This document shows, piece by piece, positions 11,380 to 24,099 of a stretch of DNA of 64,000 bases. The translations under genes and the position numbers were made by a program. Position 1 is the stretch's first letter. Every line of letters begins with the position of its first letter. The DNA is from Nautilus pompilius (taxonomy: Eukaryota > Mollusca > Cephalopoda > Nautilida > Nautilidae), in NCBI GenBank assembly GCA_018389105.1, contig JACATO010002127.1, forward strand, positions 1-64,000, read 5' to 3'. Below the pieces are notes generated by a model that saw only the letters and a program-made list of their open reading frames with translations, did no database searches and was not told the DNA's origin.

Positions 11380-12807
11380 CCGTCATTAACCGGTCGGCTA
11401 ACCCCTGATTTTAGTTACAAAACAGGCAGCACTAATCTCCATATTTGCCATGTATTTCCTTTCTTTCATCTGTACGTGGGGGGGGGTCGTTATTAATCTT
11501 TCCCCAATTCATCGTGATTGATGATTGATAGATTTCCCAACATACTTCACGTTTACTTAGTAATTACCTTCCACTTCCTATTTTCCCGTCTACACAACAT
11601 TAAATCTTTGTACTTTTTGTTGTTGTTTTTTCCAGCTGCATTACCGTTTATTACCCGACTCCTTGCACATTCTCCCTATAACTGGTCTGCCATTAATCTT
11701 TTTCTTGGCAATTCCGTGTTTTCCCACAACCGCTATCGACGTCATTATTTTTAGAAGATGGCGGTAATCCGGTTTCTACAACAACAACAACAACAACAGG
11801 TATCCCCCCCCTCCAGTTTTCGGATAAAGACACAAGAAATAGACAAAGAGTCTTTCAAGTAAATTCATGCTAAGATTTACCCCCGGGTACGACGGCTTCC
11901 CACCCCAAACCTGAGAAAAGCAGGGAACCTTTCGCCCTATTTTGCACAACCGCGCAAGTCGCTGAAGGGGACGGAAAAGTCCGCGCAACTTCCGGAAGTA
12001 TTGGTCTCCTGACGCTCGCCGATACCATTCCCACTAATGCGCATACACCCTGCGGATTTAAGATCTATTGGCCTCCTCGAAGCTTTAACATGGCCAGAAA
12101 GGACAGGTGCAATTACAAGTCTACTGAACCGTGTTAAAAATTTAAAGTACACCTTTAGTGTAAACATTAAAGACACAGGAGTCTTTTTTTTCCTTGCAAT
12201 ATAAAATTAAAAATAATTCTTCTAAAAGATAAATGCCACTCAATTATGTCGTTCTTTTAAATGTTTATGTCTGCTGAGTTCGTCACACAGACTTTTAATC
12301 AGTAAATTCTGTTCAATTGTTTATTTGACTTTATATTTTCAGAAAGATCAAAAAATTAGTCCATATTTCTAAGAACGGCTGTTTGGCTTCTTACAACAGC
12401 AGCGATGTTGTACACTAAGAACAAATTGTTTCATCGGTTTTCGACGTAGCTGTCTGTTTTAAATCCTGTGTGGGCCCTTTTTTTGTAATTCGAAGCAGTT
12501 ATTTTTTTAAAACTAAAACGGTTGTTTTTTTCCCCTTTTTATATCCATTTTCTTTGTCGTGCATTTTTACTCTCTGAGTTACCCCAAAAGAAGGTTGAAA
12601 GGTTGACACGACGTATACTCGAGCACCTGCTGCTCTCCGCCACCACTGTTTGAGTCGATATTCTTGAAGTTTTCCGCTGCGCTAACAATGAAATAAATTA
12701 TTAGGGGCCTCTGGGGCGGACGGTAAGAGTGAGTTCGTGTAGTCAAATCACAACTCTAAGTAAACTTGGCGACGAACAGAGTAGAGGGTTTCGGGCCAGC
12801 TTAGGCT
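11380..12807. other. unique stretch
   Basis: No gene recognised. AAGATGGCGG (YY1-like) at 11755-11764 is followed by a (CAA)n tract at about 11779-11799 that ends CAG|GTATCC, which is donor-like. Poly-G lies at about 11480. Confidence 0.45.
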
Positions 12808-13440
12808 ACCATATTATCTATGAACAATTCTCAAACCCGGGGTCTTGGTGTAAGCTGTGACGTCTCCCCTTCCCCCTCATAACCGCTATACAAGGACTGA
12901 ACGGTGGCCTGCCGGTTACCCTGCCAGACTACCAAGGTTGGGGACTGATGTTCGATTTCTCGCCCTCATCGACTTGGATTAGGGTACCACCTTCGCATAT
13001 TGAATTTCGCGGCCTTCTTCACTGAGTGGTTTTCTCCGCACATTACGTTTTCCTCCCACATATAAAAATAGAGTTATGATAGAGATTTGCTTACCGAAGT
13101 CGAAAGCGCTCTCTAGCGGGTATAACTCAGGCACTATGCGACCTCGCCAGGGTTGTCTCGATGCAGAGAGGTTTTCTCCTTCGTAGCTACTAGTGATGGG
13201 CACGACGCAGCTACACCCATTATACCATACCAATTATGGATGCTTCTAGAAACTAGACACCTTGCACCAATTGTGATTGTTTTCGTACTTTCTCATAGCC
13301 GCTATCCTATACTACCTGTGGATTCTTCTCCAACCTGAAAGCATTGTATAGGCTGTGACATCTCTCCGTCTCCTTGTGATCACTATACTATCATTCTGTC
13401 TATGGACGCCTCTCAAATCTGGAGACCCCGTGATGTCTTC
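12808..13440. repeat. diverged repeat of about 85-90 bp, about three copies
   Basis: Segments at about 12808-12894, 13304-13385 and 13378-13440 share a common layout: CTATxCTAT, then TCTCAAACC or TCTCCAACC, then GCTGTGACxTCTCYCC, then CATAxCCGCTAT. Identity by eye is roughly two thirds. The second and third copies are adjacent and the first lies about 490 bp upstream. Old tandem or dispersed repeat of unknown family. Confidence 0.5.
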
Positions 13441-14280
13441 CTTTCGCCGATGTGTTTCGGTCTCCCTCCCTGAGCTATCGCCGTAAGTAACCGAAAAGAT
13501 CCGTCGCTGTTTGGCGTTTGCATGGTTACCGACGCGAGAGGTGGAAGTTTTCGGGTAAATGCCATCTGAGCACGGGTTCCGATCTGCTTTCGAGGATCGG
13601 GGGGGGGACAACGAATTTTCCACTTCGTGTTATAAACTTTATATCGCCGTGTGGCATTCGTAGCGGACGACGAGAGAATCTTAGATACGCAAGAGTTGGG
13701 TAATTTGTCAGAAGCATGGAGTCACCAACGGATCTGGAAGAGTGGTTAGTGTGCCGATGCTTCGTCAGTTCACCCATATTGTTTAAATAAAGCCAGTTAA
13801 CACACAGGAACTCTTACAGTAATTGATTATGTTTGGCAAATGGTCCGGGCTCGTGTTGTAATTTTATTTTCCCGTTAACAAGCAACAAGCGAATAGATTG
13901 CCCAAGTATCAAATACCGATATCGATCCGAGCGATGAGCAGAATAAATGAGAGTTCGTCGGTGACTGGCGAAGAAATGCAATCACGCTAGACACTTTCCA
14001 CCGGTTTAAATGACAACTGGAAGAAAAACAGGAAAATGTACGTCCAGAAGAGAAGCAATTTCATCAAACTACTACATATCTCCGATACAAACAGCACAGT
14101 TCGAGAGACATAGAGGACCAAAAAAAACCCAATCTTGTCAGTTCATTGTAGCTTCAGCTGGTATTGCTCAAGACCAACTAAAGCAACAATATTCTAAACG
14201 TTTTCTCTGCTAGTTTCATTTTCATGGGTTAGAACTTCAGTTGAAGGAGCAGGCCGAGAATTCGATTTTTGTCGCTTGGA
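13441..14280. other. unique non-coding stretch
   Basis: Nothing recognised. A poly-G run lies at about 13600. Confidence 0.45.
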
Positions 14281-14672
14281 CGACAGCATGGCCGCCTGAG
14301 AATGGCAGAGAAACCAAGTAGCACCCAATACAATCGATCGATCGTTAAACGGCATATTGTGGCGATCTATTCATATGGTATTAAAGATTAGGGGATTCGA
14401 TATCCGCTTCGGCGACAGCATGGCCGCCTGAGAATGGCAGAGAAACCAAGTAGCATCCAATACAATCGATCGATCGTTAAACGGATATTGTGGCGACTAT
14501 TCATATGTATTAAAGTAGTAGGGATTCGATATCCGCTTCGGCGACAGCATGGCCGCCTGAGAATGGCAGAGAAACCAAGTAGCATCCAATACAATCGATC
14601 GATCGTTAAACGGCATATTGTGGCGATCTATTCATATGGTATTAAAGAGTAGGGGATTCGATATCCGCTCCG
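14281..14672. repeat. tandem repeat, three copies of about 130 bp
   Basis: Copies start with CGACAGCATGGCCGCCTGAG at 14281, 14413 and 14542. Each contains ATCGATCGATCG and ends GGATTCGATATCCGCT. Copy 2 has lost several single bases relative to copies 1 and 3. The base preceding copy 1 (GTCGCTTGGA) resembles the junction sequence, which suggests a fourth, partial copy on the left. Confidence 0.95.
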
Positions 14673-17600
14673 AGTCAGACTTAAATGTCTGAAGCTGGAC
14701 TCATCCTTTTCTTTCTGATATGTCTACGTACAGAGTACTGAGTCGTTTCTTGTCTCAGTTCCACTTTATGCGGTGGCCATTCCTTCATATCGATTAAGGA
14801 TCAGAAGAAGAGGCAAAACTGCACGTTTATCATCCTTAAGAAGCCGACTCGCGCCACTCTGGAGATAGCAGGTAACGTAAATCCACCAATAGCCAACAAC
14901 AACCAGGGCTACAGGTAAAAACTTTAAAATAAAACACGCACTATACCTACTGAGCCAGATGATAATCCTTTCCGAGGTAGTATTGCTGTGATAAGTGGAA
15001 TAAATCACCAGTAGGTGTGTGGCCATTGGTAAAGAGTCGACTCGGTGGCCATCTTTCTTTGTCCCCCTGAACTAATCTAAATGCGCGCCCCCCCGGGTGA
15101 CGACGACGGTAACCGATCACTGAAACGTACCTACCCTCGTGAATCACCTTTATTGCCAATAATGGAGTACGGAATAAACCTCATGATTTTTTTAAAACAA
15201 ACGTGAAGTGTCCGACGTAATCACACGGGGAAAGTAGAGGAGAGGGCCAGGAATCATCGGTAAGCAAACTCGCTAAAAAGTAATTAATTACGAGGAATCA
15301 TTAGTAGAAATATTTATGCCCGACGAGGAATAAAAACAAACGAAATTCCAGAATTTTTTTTTTTTTTAAATTCGTCCCTTTATCGAATTCCTAACAAATT
15401 AAAAAAAAAAGAAAGTTTAATGGTTTTTAACCTGTCAGAAGGTTTGCTTTAAGAAATTATTTTCCCTTGGCTACAACTGAAGCGGTCTACTTAAATATTT
15501 GTCTCCGGTGAATAGGTTTTCGTTTTCGTGTATATACCCTTTAATAGCCGATACATCACCATCCTCGTGTTTGCAAGGTATTTGTACAGGACTGCTGAAA
15601 GGAAATATAAATTAATAAATAAACTGCATTCACTGCATTCACATTCTCTGATGGGATTCATTGTTGACGAGATGATAATAAACGAGCGTAAATCACTTTA
15701 CTTTCATTAATGTTAAGGCGCGGACCTCGCCGAGAACAACAGCGACCGACGTTACCATGCGTTGGCACGTCGACATATCCGTTGAATTCCCAAATAACAA
15801 AGGCAGAAGCTATATTTCAATTTGTTTTTCAGCATCCACTCGTTCAGAGGTCTGAAGTCAAAGTCCCGCCCTGCTTAGTGAATCGCAGTGGTTTGCCATA
15901 AGCGTACACCTACTGTGCCGAGCCGTCCACGAAGAAAGAAAAGGACCATTCGTCGTCACAGAAGACAGGAAGTACCAAGACTCGTGCAAGGCTTGCCTCC
16001 ATTGCAAGGACATAGTCATCAGTTTGACAGTCACTATGAACTATACCCACCAGCAGGTTACTTCACTCACACTCTAATATCTAACCGAGCCGGGATCCCA
16101 ACTCATTCTCAGTCATGTCCCCTTCTATCGCGACTCAAAAACAATAGGTCGGTCGTAACTAATGTTTTTCTAGTAGGATTTGGGGACACCATTGAAAGAA
16201 TAGGCGTTTTTAAGGGTTTTCATATCCCATATTTGTGCTGTTTTCAGTATCTTGCCCGGTTCCGTTGGCTGTAACCCAAAATACTGGGTAACACAAAATT
16301 CGGTAGACGCGGTAGCTCGAGTTGATGACGTCATATCGGCCTCTAGCTGTTGTCTTTGCAACCAAATGTCAAGAAAAGATCGAACTGACCTGTCTTCCTA
16401 AAAATATCATACCTTCTTTTTTTTTTAAGTATGAGGAAGCCAGGAAATTCAGAATGTAAACTACTAAATGCTAGCCAGCTTTGCGACTATAAATAGTAAA
16501 CCTATCTCGAGGTCAGGTGAAAGTAACATAAAGCCAAGTCTCGCGGTGATACGTCGTGATTTCCGCAATGAAAGAGAGGCTCGCACCGCAAGTGCCAGCG
16601 GTTTGAAAATCAGCCATCGAGATAGTTCTAAAGATCAAAACATCTCCATCGCTCGGCGAGACGAATTTGTTATCATTTATTAAAAAAAAAATTTTTGATT
16701 ATCGTCCTCAAAATTCTGGTTCTTCAGCCATTCGAGGAGTATGGCAAGATTAGTCTTTTCTCTTTCGTGGCAGCAAACAAAGAGGAAGAAGGGATAAAAG
16801 GCATAGATGAGATTTCGCCTGGAAATTCTGTGCTTGTGTCGATGTGTGAACAAAGTCCAAAGTCAATCTATATCCGTCTCTTCTTTCTCGAATGTGACTA
16901 CTGGTGAGATCGAAACCTGGCGGGCCTTCGTCGCATTTCTCCAGTCCTGCTCAATTTGCGAACACCAGCACTAACTTAGTGCCACTGTGCAATAACTGTC
17001 CGCCCCTTCCCTCTCCTCTGCAACAGCTTAGCAACAGTTGAGGAATGCAAGAGCTATTTCCTGATTCTTCTGAACACCATTTACACTAACGACGCACTTC
17101 GGCGAATCAGCTGCCGGCTCGGATATGCGGAACCGAAATTCGCAGTCCACACTGTTAGATACTCGAAGACCAGCTGACCCGTTCCCTACCCCAGAAATTT
17201 ATTTTTGAGATCGAAAGACTGTAATGGAAGACTATCGCTTCCCTCGGAGCGGTGATCCTGGTACCAGCTATCGTCAGGCCAAACAAGCAAGCAAACAAGC
17301 GTCGTCGCCACTATCACGTCTGATCGAATATCTCTCATCGGTTTACTTAAATTATCTCCGGTTACCAGCCAATTAACGGGCTTTTGGACATTGGAAGTTG
17401 AAAGGAGGGAAGATAAATAGATTTTCAGAGAAAGACTGGGGAGAGGTTGGATGTGATGATAACATCGTAAACAAAAACACGAAAAGTTACGGGGAAAAGG
17501 AGCGATATTCTAAATGATTTTCTTGATAATCCATCGGGAGAAAAAAAAATGTTTAATTCATTATAAAAATACGAGAGCTAAAACTCCGTGATTCTACAGT

Positions 17601-17810
17601 AAATTTAGCCATTATTATCTCTTGTAAGGACTGTAAAAATCACACGTTTCACAAATATTACGACTTTACATCAGAAATTTGTGGAAATATAAAGTATCCG
17701 TTTATTTATACCATTGCTATCCGCTTAAATCAACCAAACACGGGGCTCGGTTGCGGTCTCATTGTTAATATTCCAATCAGTCAGCGGCCGGCAGGTGAAT
17801 TTGGGTAAAT
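14673..17810. other. unique stretch
   Basis: No gene recognised. A CRE palindrome is at 16326-16333. The frame at 15888-16274 is arginine/histidine-rich without a domain. Poly-A/T tracts lie at 15353-15367 and 16680. Confidence 0.45.
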
Positions 17811-17888
17811 CGTGACGTCATATCCGGTAATAGCCTCGCGACGTCATATCCGGTAATAGCCTCGCGACGTCATATCCGGTAATAGCCT
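17811..17888. repeat. three copies of a 26-bp unit with GACGTCATATCCGG
   Basis: CGYGACGTCATATCCGGTAA followed by TAGCCT is repeated three times without change apart from one base. The first copy contains a perfect TGACGTCA and the others CGACGTCA. Confidence 0.95.
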
Positions 17889-18377
17889 CCGATGGAGATC
17901 GGGGTTGGGGAAGGAAGCTGCGGAATTGCTGACAGGTGAAAACGCGAAGCTGGAAAGTGGGCGTCTGGGAAATGTCTGTGAGCTCACGTGATAGACAATT
18001 CAAGGACAGGTAACAGGTGGGCGATCGGGGAATCTTCCAGCGGAGCGTAGGTGGACGAACTTGTGATTCCCACAGTGTATTATTACCAATAATATTCAGC
18101 AGTTCGATGATAGAAAGAATGTTTTCGGTAATATTTTAGCAAGATTTAACTTGTACATTGGTAAATAAGTAATTGTTCAAGGTGGGTATCTAGCTTTCGC
18201 ACCTGGTAAACTACATTAGCTGATATTTCTGCCTTGGGACGACATTTTGTCTTCTGAATACCATCCCATTTTACTTAATTGTGGGAATGGGTGATAGATT
18301 TTGTTCCTCTCACTTAGGATTATAAATATACCCGCCAACTTGCAGCCCTGGGATGTACCATATTGGTTACTGCTTTG
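17889..18377. other. unique stretch
   Basis: Nothing recognised. Confidence 0.45.
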
Positions 18378-18507
18378 GAAAACTAATGCCCACCTGAAAG
18401 ATGAGGCTAAAGACTTCTTTCAGACAGAGCTTTGCTTTTCTTGAAAACTAATGCCCACCTGAAAGATGAGGCTAAAGACTTCTTTCAGACAGAGCTTTGC
18501 TTTTCTT
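18378..18507. repeat. 65-bp tandem duplication
   Basis: GAAAACTAATGCCCACCTGA begins at 18378 and at 18443, and the two 65-bp copies are essentially identical. The second copy runs into a T/A tract. Confidence 0.95.
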
Positions 18508-19835
18508 TTTTTTTAAAAAAAATAAAAATCGTGAGAGATACCTGGTAATTCTAACGGTTTGGGTTTAGCGCCTAACTTAATTTTAATCGTTTACCTCTTG
18601 ATATTCCGACAATTATTCCGCCTTTAGGTAAACGTTTTTCGACCAGTAGTGGATAACCTTTATGGCCATTAACTAACTCAGCTGGATAGTTTGGATCTAA
18701 ATCGCTATCTGAACTTCAGTGCAAGATATTTTTGGATGAAATACAAGACTCCGGAATTTATCCACTTGGAGTTAATTGCGAGAAACTGGTTTGTACGCCG
18801 GGAATATAAAGTTATCTGCGTGTAGATAATGTGCAATTTTTATCTCTCCGGATCATAACTTCAATTCACCTGATACAAAATCGAGAGAGCGCCCCCTTCT
18901 TTTTAATTTGTGTAAGATTTGGAAGGGGAAATACCCCGCCTTTCTGCGAGGTTGGGACAAATGCCATCAGATATCGAGAGGAATGATTGCAAAAGGCAAC
19001 TAACCCTTTCACTTCTTCTGGAGAAAAGAGGCGAATGGAATGTGGATTTGATGTAATTTGGATACGTTTAGTTGACTCTGATGTTACCGACTGAAGGCCT
19101 TTATCTTTTATCTAGAAATCCGGAACTCGTCGGTGTCCGAGATTCCAATAAATTTGCAGAGTGGGCGAGCAGGTCGGGGTCGTCGTCGTCTTCGCTGTGG
19201 ATGCTTTGTTCGGAACCAGTTCGGCGGTATCAGCTCCTCGTGCCCGTCGATGTACGCGATCGTCGGTTCTGAACAAACCCTTTCGTGAATCCTAATGTTT
19301 CGTACGTGGGAGAGATGGGGCGGCTCCGTCTAAGCATCTTTTAAAGGTGTTCAAAGATTTTTTTGCTAATGGATGGAATTATTTAGGTACGAAGGACACC
19401 TCCCGCCTACAAATGAAGGTCTAACTTCCATGGCTAATGCGTCGGCCCAGCTCGTGGCGAGAGAACTAACGTCGGTCGGACGAGCTTCTCGGACCAGCGC
19501 AAATCGCTATCGCACCTTGGGCCCCCTCCTCCGTTTACCATCAGTATCACGATAATCGCGCATTGATGTCGATACGAACGTGCGACAGGATTCTGGATCA
19601 AATTTAAATTACCCCCGCCACCTATGAACTGTTTTCTAGAGCATCTGTAGAGTGTATCAGACAACTGGAAATGTTCGGGACAGAGAGAGTGTTTGTTTCT
19701 GATGGAACACAATTAACTCCAAGGCTGGCCCAGGTGTTTGCGAACTGAGCTGGATTCGTGATCGCGTGCATAATACAAATTTCTTTCCGCGCCAATAAGT
19801 TGCCTGCTCAGGCGCCTGCTGGGTGTGTAAACCTT

Positions 19836-19838
<3 letters not shown>
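18508..19838. other. unique stretch
   Basis: No gene recognised. CCGCCACCT at 19615-19623 is a CTCF-like core. Confidence 0.45.
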
Positions 19839-19890
<52 letters not shown>

Positions 19891-19984
19891 GAGATGGAGA
19901 GAGAGAGAGAGATGGAGGAGAGAGAATGGAGATGGAGAGAAAGAGAGAAATGGAGATAGAGAGAGAGATGGGAGAGAGAGAATG

Positions 19985-20021
<37 letters not shown>

Positions 20022-20055
20022 TCAGAGAGAGATGGAGAGAGATGGAGAGTGCGCG
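19839..20055. repeat. (GA)n microsatellite with ATGGAGA interruptions
   Basis: Pure GA passes into GA blocks separated by ATGGAGAGA. It is the reverse-complement type of the CT/CCATCTC arrays elsewhere in the window. Confidence 0.97.
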
Positions 20056-22510
20056 CGATTTAGATTCAGTGTCCAATTTTTGCGCAATAGATGCAATTAA
20101 TTGATCACCATGGAGCTGTCCGGAACCTGGCGGAGTTATATATCTACAGGTTGGATAATATCATCAAAATGATTTACCTATGCCCTCGGATTCCACCAGC
20201 GGCCTCTGCTTGCACTGGCTAACGGCGACTTATACAAATCGAAATTTGGAAAGCGCAGGTAACTGCGAACCACGCTACCCTAAACACGGCCCTTTAAATC
20301 GACAAGCACGGGTAGATTTCCTTTCTTACTCCCTGCACACGCCCACCCACCCACGGAAAGCCGGCAGAGCTCGACCAGAAAACGGTACTATGGTTCACAG
20401 TTTCTCTAAAACCATTAACGCTTTTAAAGATGCAAAACTACAAGGTAGGTAATAAGAACAAGAATGGTCGTCGTCTCTCGTAACCGCAGGCGGGCTTCAC
20501 AACTTACCCGCGAACACCCGGACGGCTGGATCTGATCATATATAAGAGATGCTTCCCTCACAGCAGCCCACGCGGTGTAATTCGGGACCAAGAAAAAAAC
20601 CCGAGCGAACCGAGCAGCTCACCTGCGTTTAACGGGTATCCGGTTAGAAGAAACTATGCGCAACCGAGGTGAACCCGACAGGAATTCGAGCTCGGACCCT
20701 CGACTACGTAACTTCCTGTAAGTTAGATTTAGTCTCCAGCCACCGAGCTCCCCGCTATTTCCATCAGTAGGACTGAACGGTAACGATGCCGAATGTCGCG
20801 CCACCTGCCGCGGATATCGTCACCAACACAGACCTGCGCGTTCTTCAGCGCTGGTCGACTCTGTCTGCCGTCTCGCCGTCTTCACGGTGGCTACGTTTGT
20901 CCGCCGAAAGCAGCCCCACCTGTGCCCTAAAACGCGAAACGAGTGGCTTTCACCGAGAATTTCCATAACTTTTCCACACTGGTTATATTTGTCATCGTCA
21001 GCTAAAATATCCCCCGTTCTCCTCCTCCCTTTCCCTTTCTCTAGTGTAGCTGTATCAGCGCGACTCCGACTCCTGGTCAACGTTATCCTCGCCCTAATTT
21101 TCTCGGAAGATGCTTTTGCTGAGCCGACGAGAATCCGGCCGAGATCTTTTACTACATTGTTAGGGGTGGGGGGGAAGGGGTCTCATCTCTCCCTATATCA
21201 GATCGATGATTTAAAATAACCAGAAAATATCGTAACCACGCTTCTTGCTTATCTATTTACCTCACTCGGGTTTCTCGTTTACCTGGGTCCAGGGCCACCG
21301 GAGATGGGGCTTCAGCGCTGATACCAGGGGTGTTCCTCGGGATACTGCGGAATGAGGCTCCCACCAGCCAGGCGCAGCAGCCGAGCCGGGCTTGAGTATA
21401 GGATTAGCGTAAGCTGGAGGAACCGGCTCGCTCTGCCTGACGTTCGTCCCCCCGTCACGTGCTGCCCGTCGCTTGTCGTCGTCGCATTTGCCCCTGGTAG
21501 TTAGCACCGGCGTGTCATCAACGAGCTTTCCACGTTAGTTACATTCATCCCTAACGTTCATCGGCACACTTCCGGGAGGGGGGAAGACTGTTCAGTCCCT
21601 CTCACCTGAGAGATAGGGGGGGGAGAAGATCCCTCAAACTCGGAGTTCGCTCTAGACTAAAAGGGTTCCCGTTTCATAAACTCGTGATGCAGTGCGTGGC
21701 CGCGAACATGGCGCCAGAGCTGTCGCCTCGTGACGGGATCGAGGCGCACGAGGGAGGGGAACCGCCGACTCCCTCGTCCGATCTGGCGACGGGCGCGGAG
21801 TGACGATATTGTGACTGGTGCGAGAGAGAGACTCGGACACGATGAGCGGGAAGTGAAACACAATCGTCAGCTGGCGCAACAACAACAACAACCCCGTCCA
21901 CCAGAATTATTTACCAGATGGTGCAGGATCATCGGCCATCGGTGGGGAGGCGGTTCTAATTAAACTTGTCCATCGCACTGCACTGATTACTTTCTCTCTC
22001 AGAACGACAGGTGACAAGTAGACGTGTAACCAGATATTCGTCACGATTTTCGACGAGAGCCGCTGTCCGTCGCCCGTCGATGTGCGGGGTCGGTCTCCTC
22101 GTCGAACCCCCCTGTTTATAGCAGGAATCGTTGTTCAAAGGGCCGGAAGATAGAAAGAAAGGGGGCCTTAGATGGGAGGACGGGAGATAAGCAACAACAG
22201 AAGCCCGACGAGAACGGGTATGAATCGAGCGTCAGAACCCGGGTTCTGAAGAGAGAGGGAACATCCAGGGTCTCTCTCCATCTCTCTTTTTTTTTTAAAT
22301 GAAATCTGATATAGCGCCACCCTGCCCACCCAGTCGGGAGGCGTGGGTGTCGGTCTCGTGGGTTCCCACCTCCCTTCTCCTGGAATAGATAATAGCAGTC
22401 GGGTGTTCAATAGCCTTGGTGATGAGGATGGGGGCGGTAAGAAGGAAATTAATTAAATACCTTTATATAAAAAACAAACAAACACAGCGTCGGACTTACC
22501 TGGTGGCGCT
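20056..22510. other. GC- and CpG-rich stretch, possible promoter region
   Basis: CpG is dense from about 20,480 to 22,110. GCGCCACCT at 20798-20806 followed by GCC extends the CTCF match. AACATGGCGCC at 21708-21718 resembles a YY1 site and its ATG opens a frame of 31 codons. Minus-strand donors CAG|GTGAGC (about 20,618), CAG|GTAAAC (about 21,280) and CAG|GTGAGA (about 21,605) occur, but I could not chain exons. A plus-strand donor-like AAG|GTAGGT is at about 20,443. Confidence 0.35.
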
Positions 22511-22960
22511 TAATTAATTAGCGATACCCGCTGTGTTCTCCTGTTCGTTTCCTTTCACGGCCCGACGACCTGAGAGGTATCGGTGTCGGTCTGCTGGGCG
22601 ATGCGGTCCGCTCTGGCGGAAGGCCGAGAAGTCCTCGGAGAGACCGGGCTGACGGAAACCGGTCGAGGGAAGTGGCCGGGGGGGGTCCCCCTCCCGCGGG
22701 ATGGTCGATGTAACCGGAAGGCGCACGGATGCTCGGCCAGTCACGCGCGGCCAGCTGTCCGCTGTCGTCTCTGTCTGGTTACCCGCGTCCGCCTGTTTTT
22801 ATCGGCCGACCAGACGCCCTCCTCGGCTCGGCGGGGACCCGCTGGCTGGCTGGAGGCGGGCGCGTGGCTTCCCCGACGTCCGTCACTTCTTTCCTCCTCT
22901 TCTCACTCTCTCCTCTCTCTCTCTTTCTCTGCGCATCACGCGTCGCAACCAGAGCCAACC
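22501..22960 (-). other. candidate non-coding 5' exon with consensus splice donor
   Basis: On the minus strand the sequence reads GCGCCACCAG|GTAAGTCC, a full-consensus donor with the cut between 22501 and 22500. The DNA upstream of it on that strand (22,510-22,960) is strongly CpG-rich, as expected of a first exon and promoter. In-frame TAA codons just before the donor mean any such exon would be untranslated there. No downstream acceptor or coding exon could be assigned. Confidence 0.22.
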
Positions 22961-23003
22961 GTCATCTGCTCGCGCTTGGAGCGGATACACACCAATCGAA
23001 CGC

Positions 23004-23005
<2 letters not shown>

Positions 23006-23039
<34 letters not shown>

Positions 23040-23062
23040 TATTATTATTATTATTATTATTA
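23006..23062. repeat. (TTA)n microsatellite
   Basis: An uninterrupted TTA/ATT run with one break, followed by an AAATT run. Confidence 0.97.
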
Positions 23063-24031
23063 AATTAAATTAAATTGAAAATCAATCTGTCTACTCGTCT
23101 TTATTAACCCTAACATTCTCTTCTCGTGTCTCCCAGGCGGTTTTTTTTTCCCTCTCGCTTAATTGAAAATAAAAAACTAAGACAAAAATGGTTTAATTAA
23201 TCAGATATTTAAACCTGCCGGGAACTTTCCATTTAGTTTGTCTGTCCGTCTTTGTGTTTTGCCTTCCCACTCTGGGTGAGCGAGGTGTAGATTTCAGGGA
23301 TTCCCCTACACGTGTCGGTTCTGACCGCGGACGGACAGGTATGGGGACAGGCCTCGCGCCATGACAAGACCAAATCGGTGGAATTCTTTCCTTGTGTTTA
23401 AATTCTACACTTCAGGAGGAGGACTTCACGCCGCTTTTCGTGATATGTTTGTCTCTGGCCTCCTCGAATTATTTCTTGATTACCTGGGAGAATTACGGAG
23501 ATGTATGGACGGGGGGGGGAGCGGATCTGAGGTGGAATGCGGATACAGATGGCGATACTGATGATCCCGACCGCGGACGCACGTGTTATTGCCGTCGGCC
23601 ATCCACTGCGATCGATTACAAACTACGGCTTTCCGAGCCGGGGCCGGCCGGCCTCCTGTAGTCGAGTCGTCGAATAGCGCATCTTCCAGCTCGGAATCCC
23701 CATAGCTCGGCCTTCCGGTCGGAGAGGGAAGAGCCCGCGAGTGCCGATCGCTGTCCACTCTCAGACACGGGCGTCTAAACAAATGCGCGTCAATTATACG
23801 GCAATTCTGATGAAGCAGGCGCGTGCCCTTTCCCCCTTTACCGTGGGTGGGGGGCAGACTGCCCATAAGGGCACATTCTGTGGATACCTTTAAGGGTATT
23901 CTTTCTGACGTCACTTGTGGGGGTGGGGGGAGAGACAGACTGGCAGATAGTTCCGGCGGAAATGGTAGAAGTAATTAACGTATTTCCAGTGACCTCAGCG
24001 TAGGTCGATTGAGACAACAACAACAACATCA

Positions 24032-24032
<1 letters not shown>
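23063..24032. other. unique stretch
   Basis: No gene recognised. A minus-strand frame of 144 codons (23480-23914) spans GC-rich DNA but has no recognisable domain. TGACGTCA is at 23906-23913 and a (CAA)n tract precedes the next microsatellite. Confidence 0.4.

Positions 24033-24099
<67 letters not shown>
24033..24099. repeat. (AAT)n microsatellite
   Basis: A pure AAT run of 67 bp directly following (CAA)n at about 24014-24028. Confidence 0.97.

Noticed and set aside
15888-16274. 128-codon plus-strand frame as a gene
   Set aside because: It starts at an alternative codon context, the composition is irregular and no domain is recognised.
22583-23068. 161-codon frame, the second longest in the window
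   Set aside because: It ends in a TTA microsatellite, overlaps other frames in GC-rich DNA and shows no domain. Long open frames are expected by chance in CpG-rich sequence.
23480-23914. 144-codon minus-strand frame
   Set aside because: GC-rich sequence depletes stops. No domain, splice context or family could be recognised.
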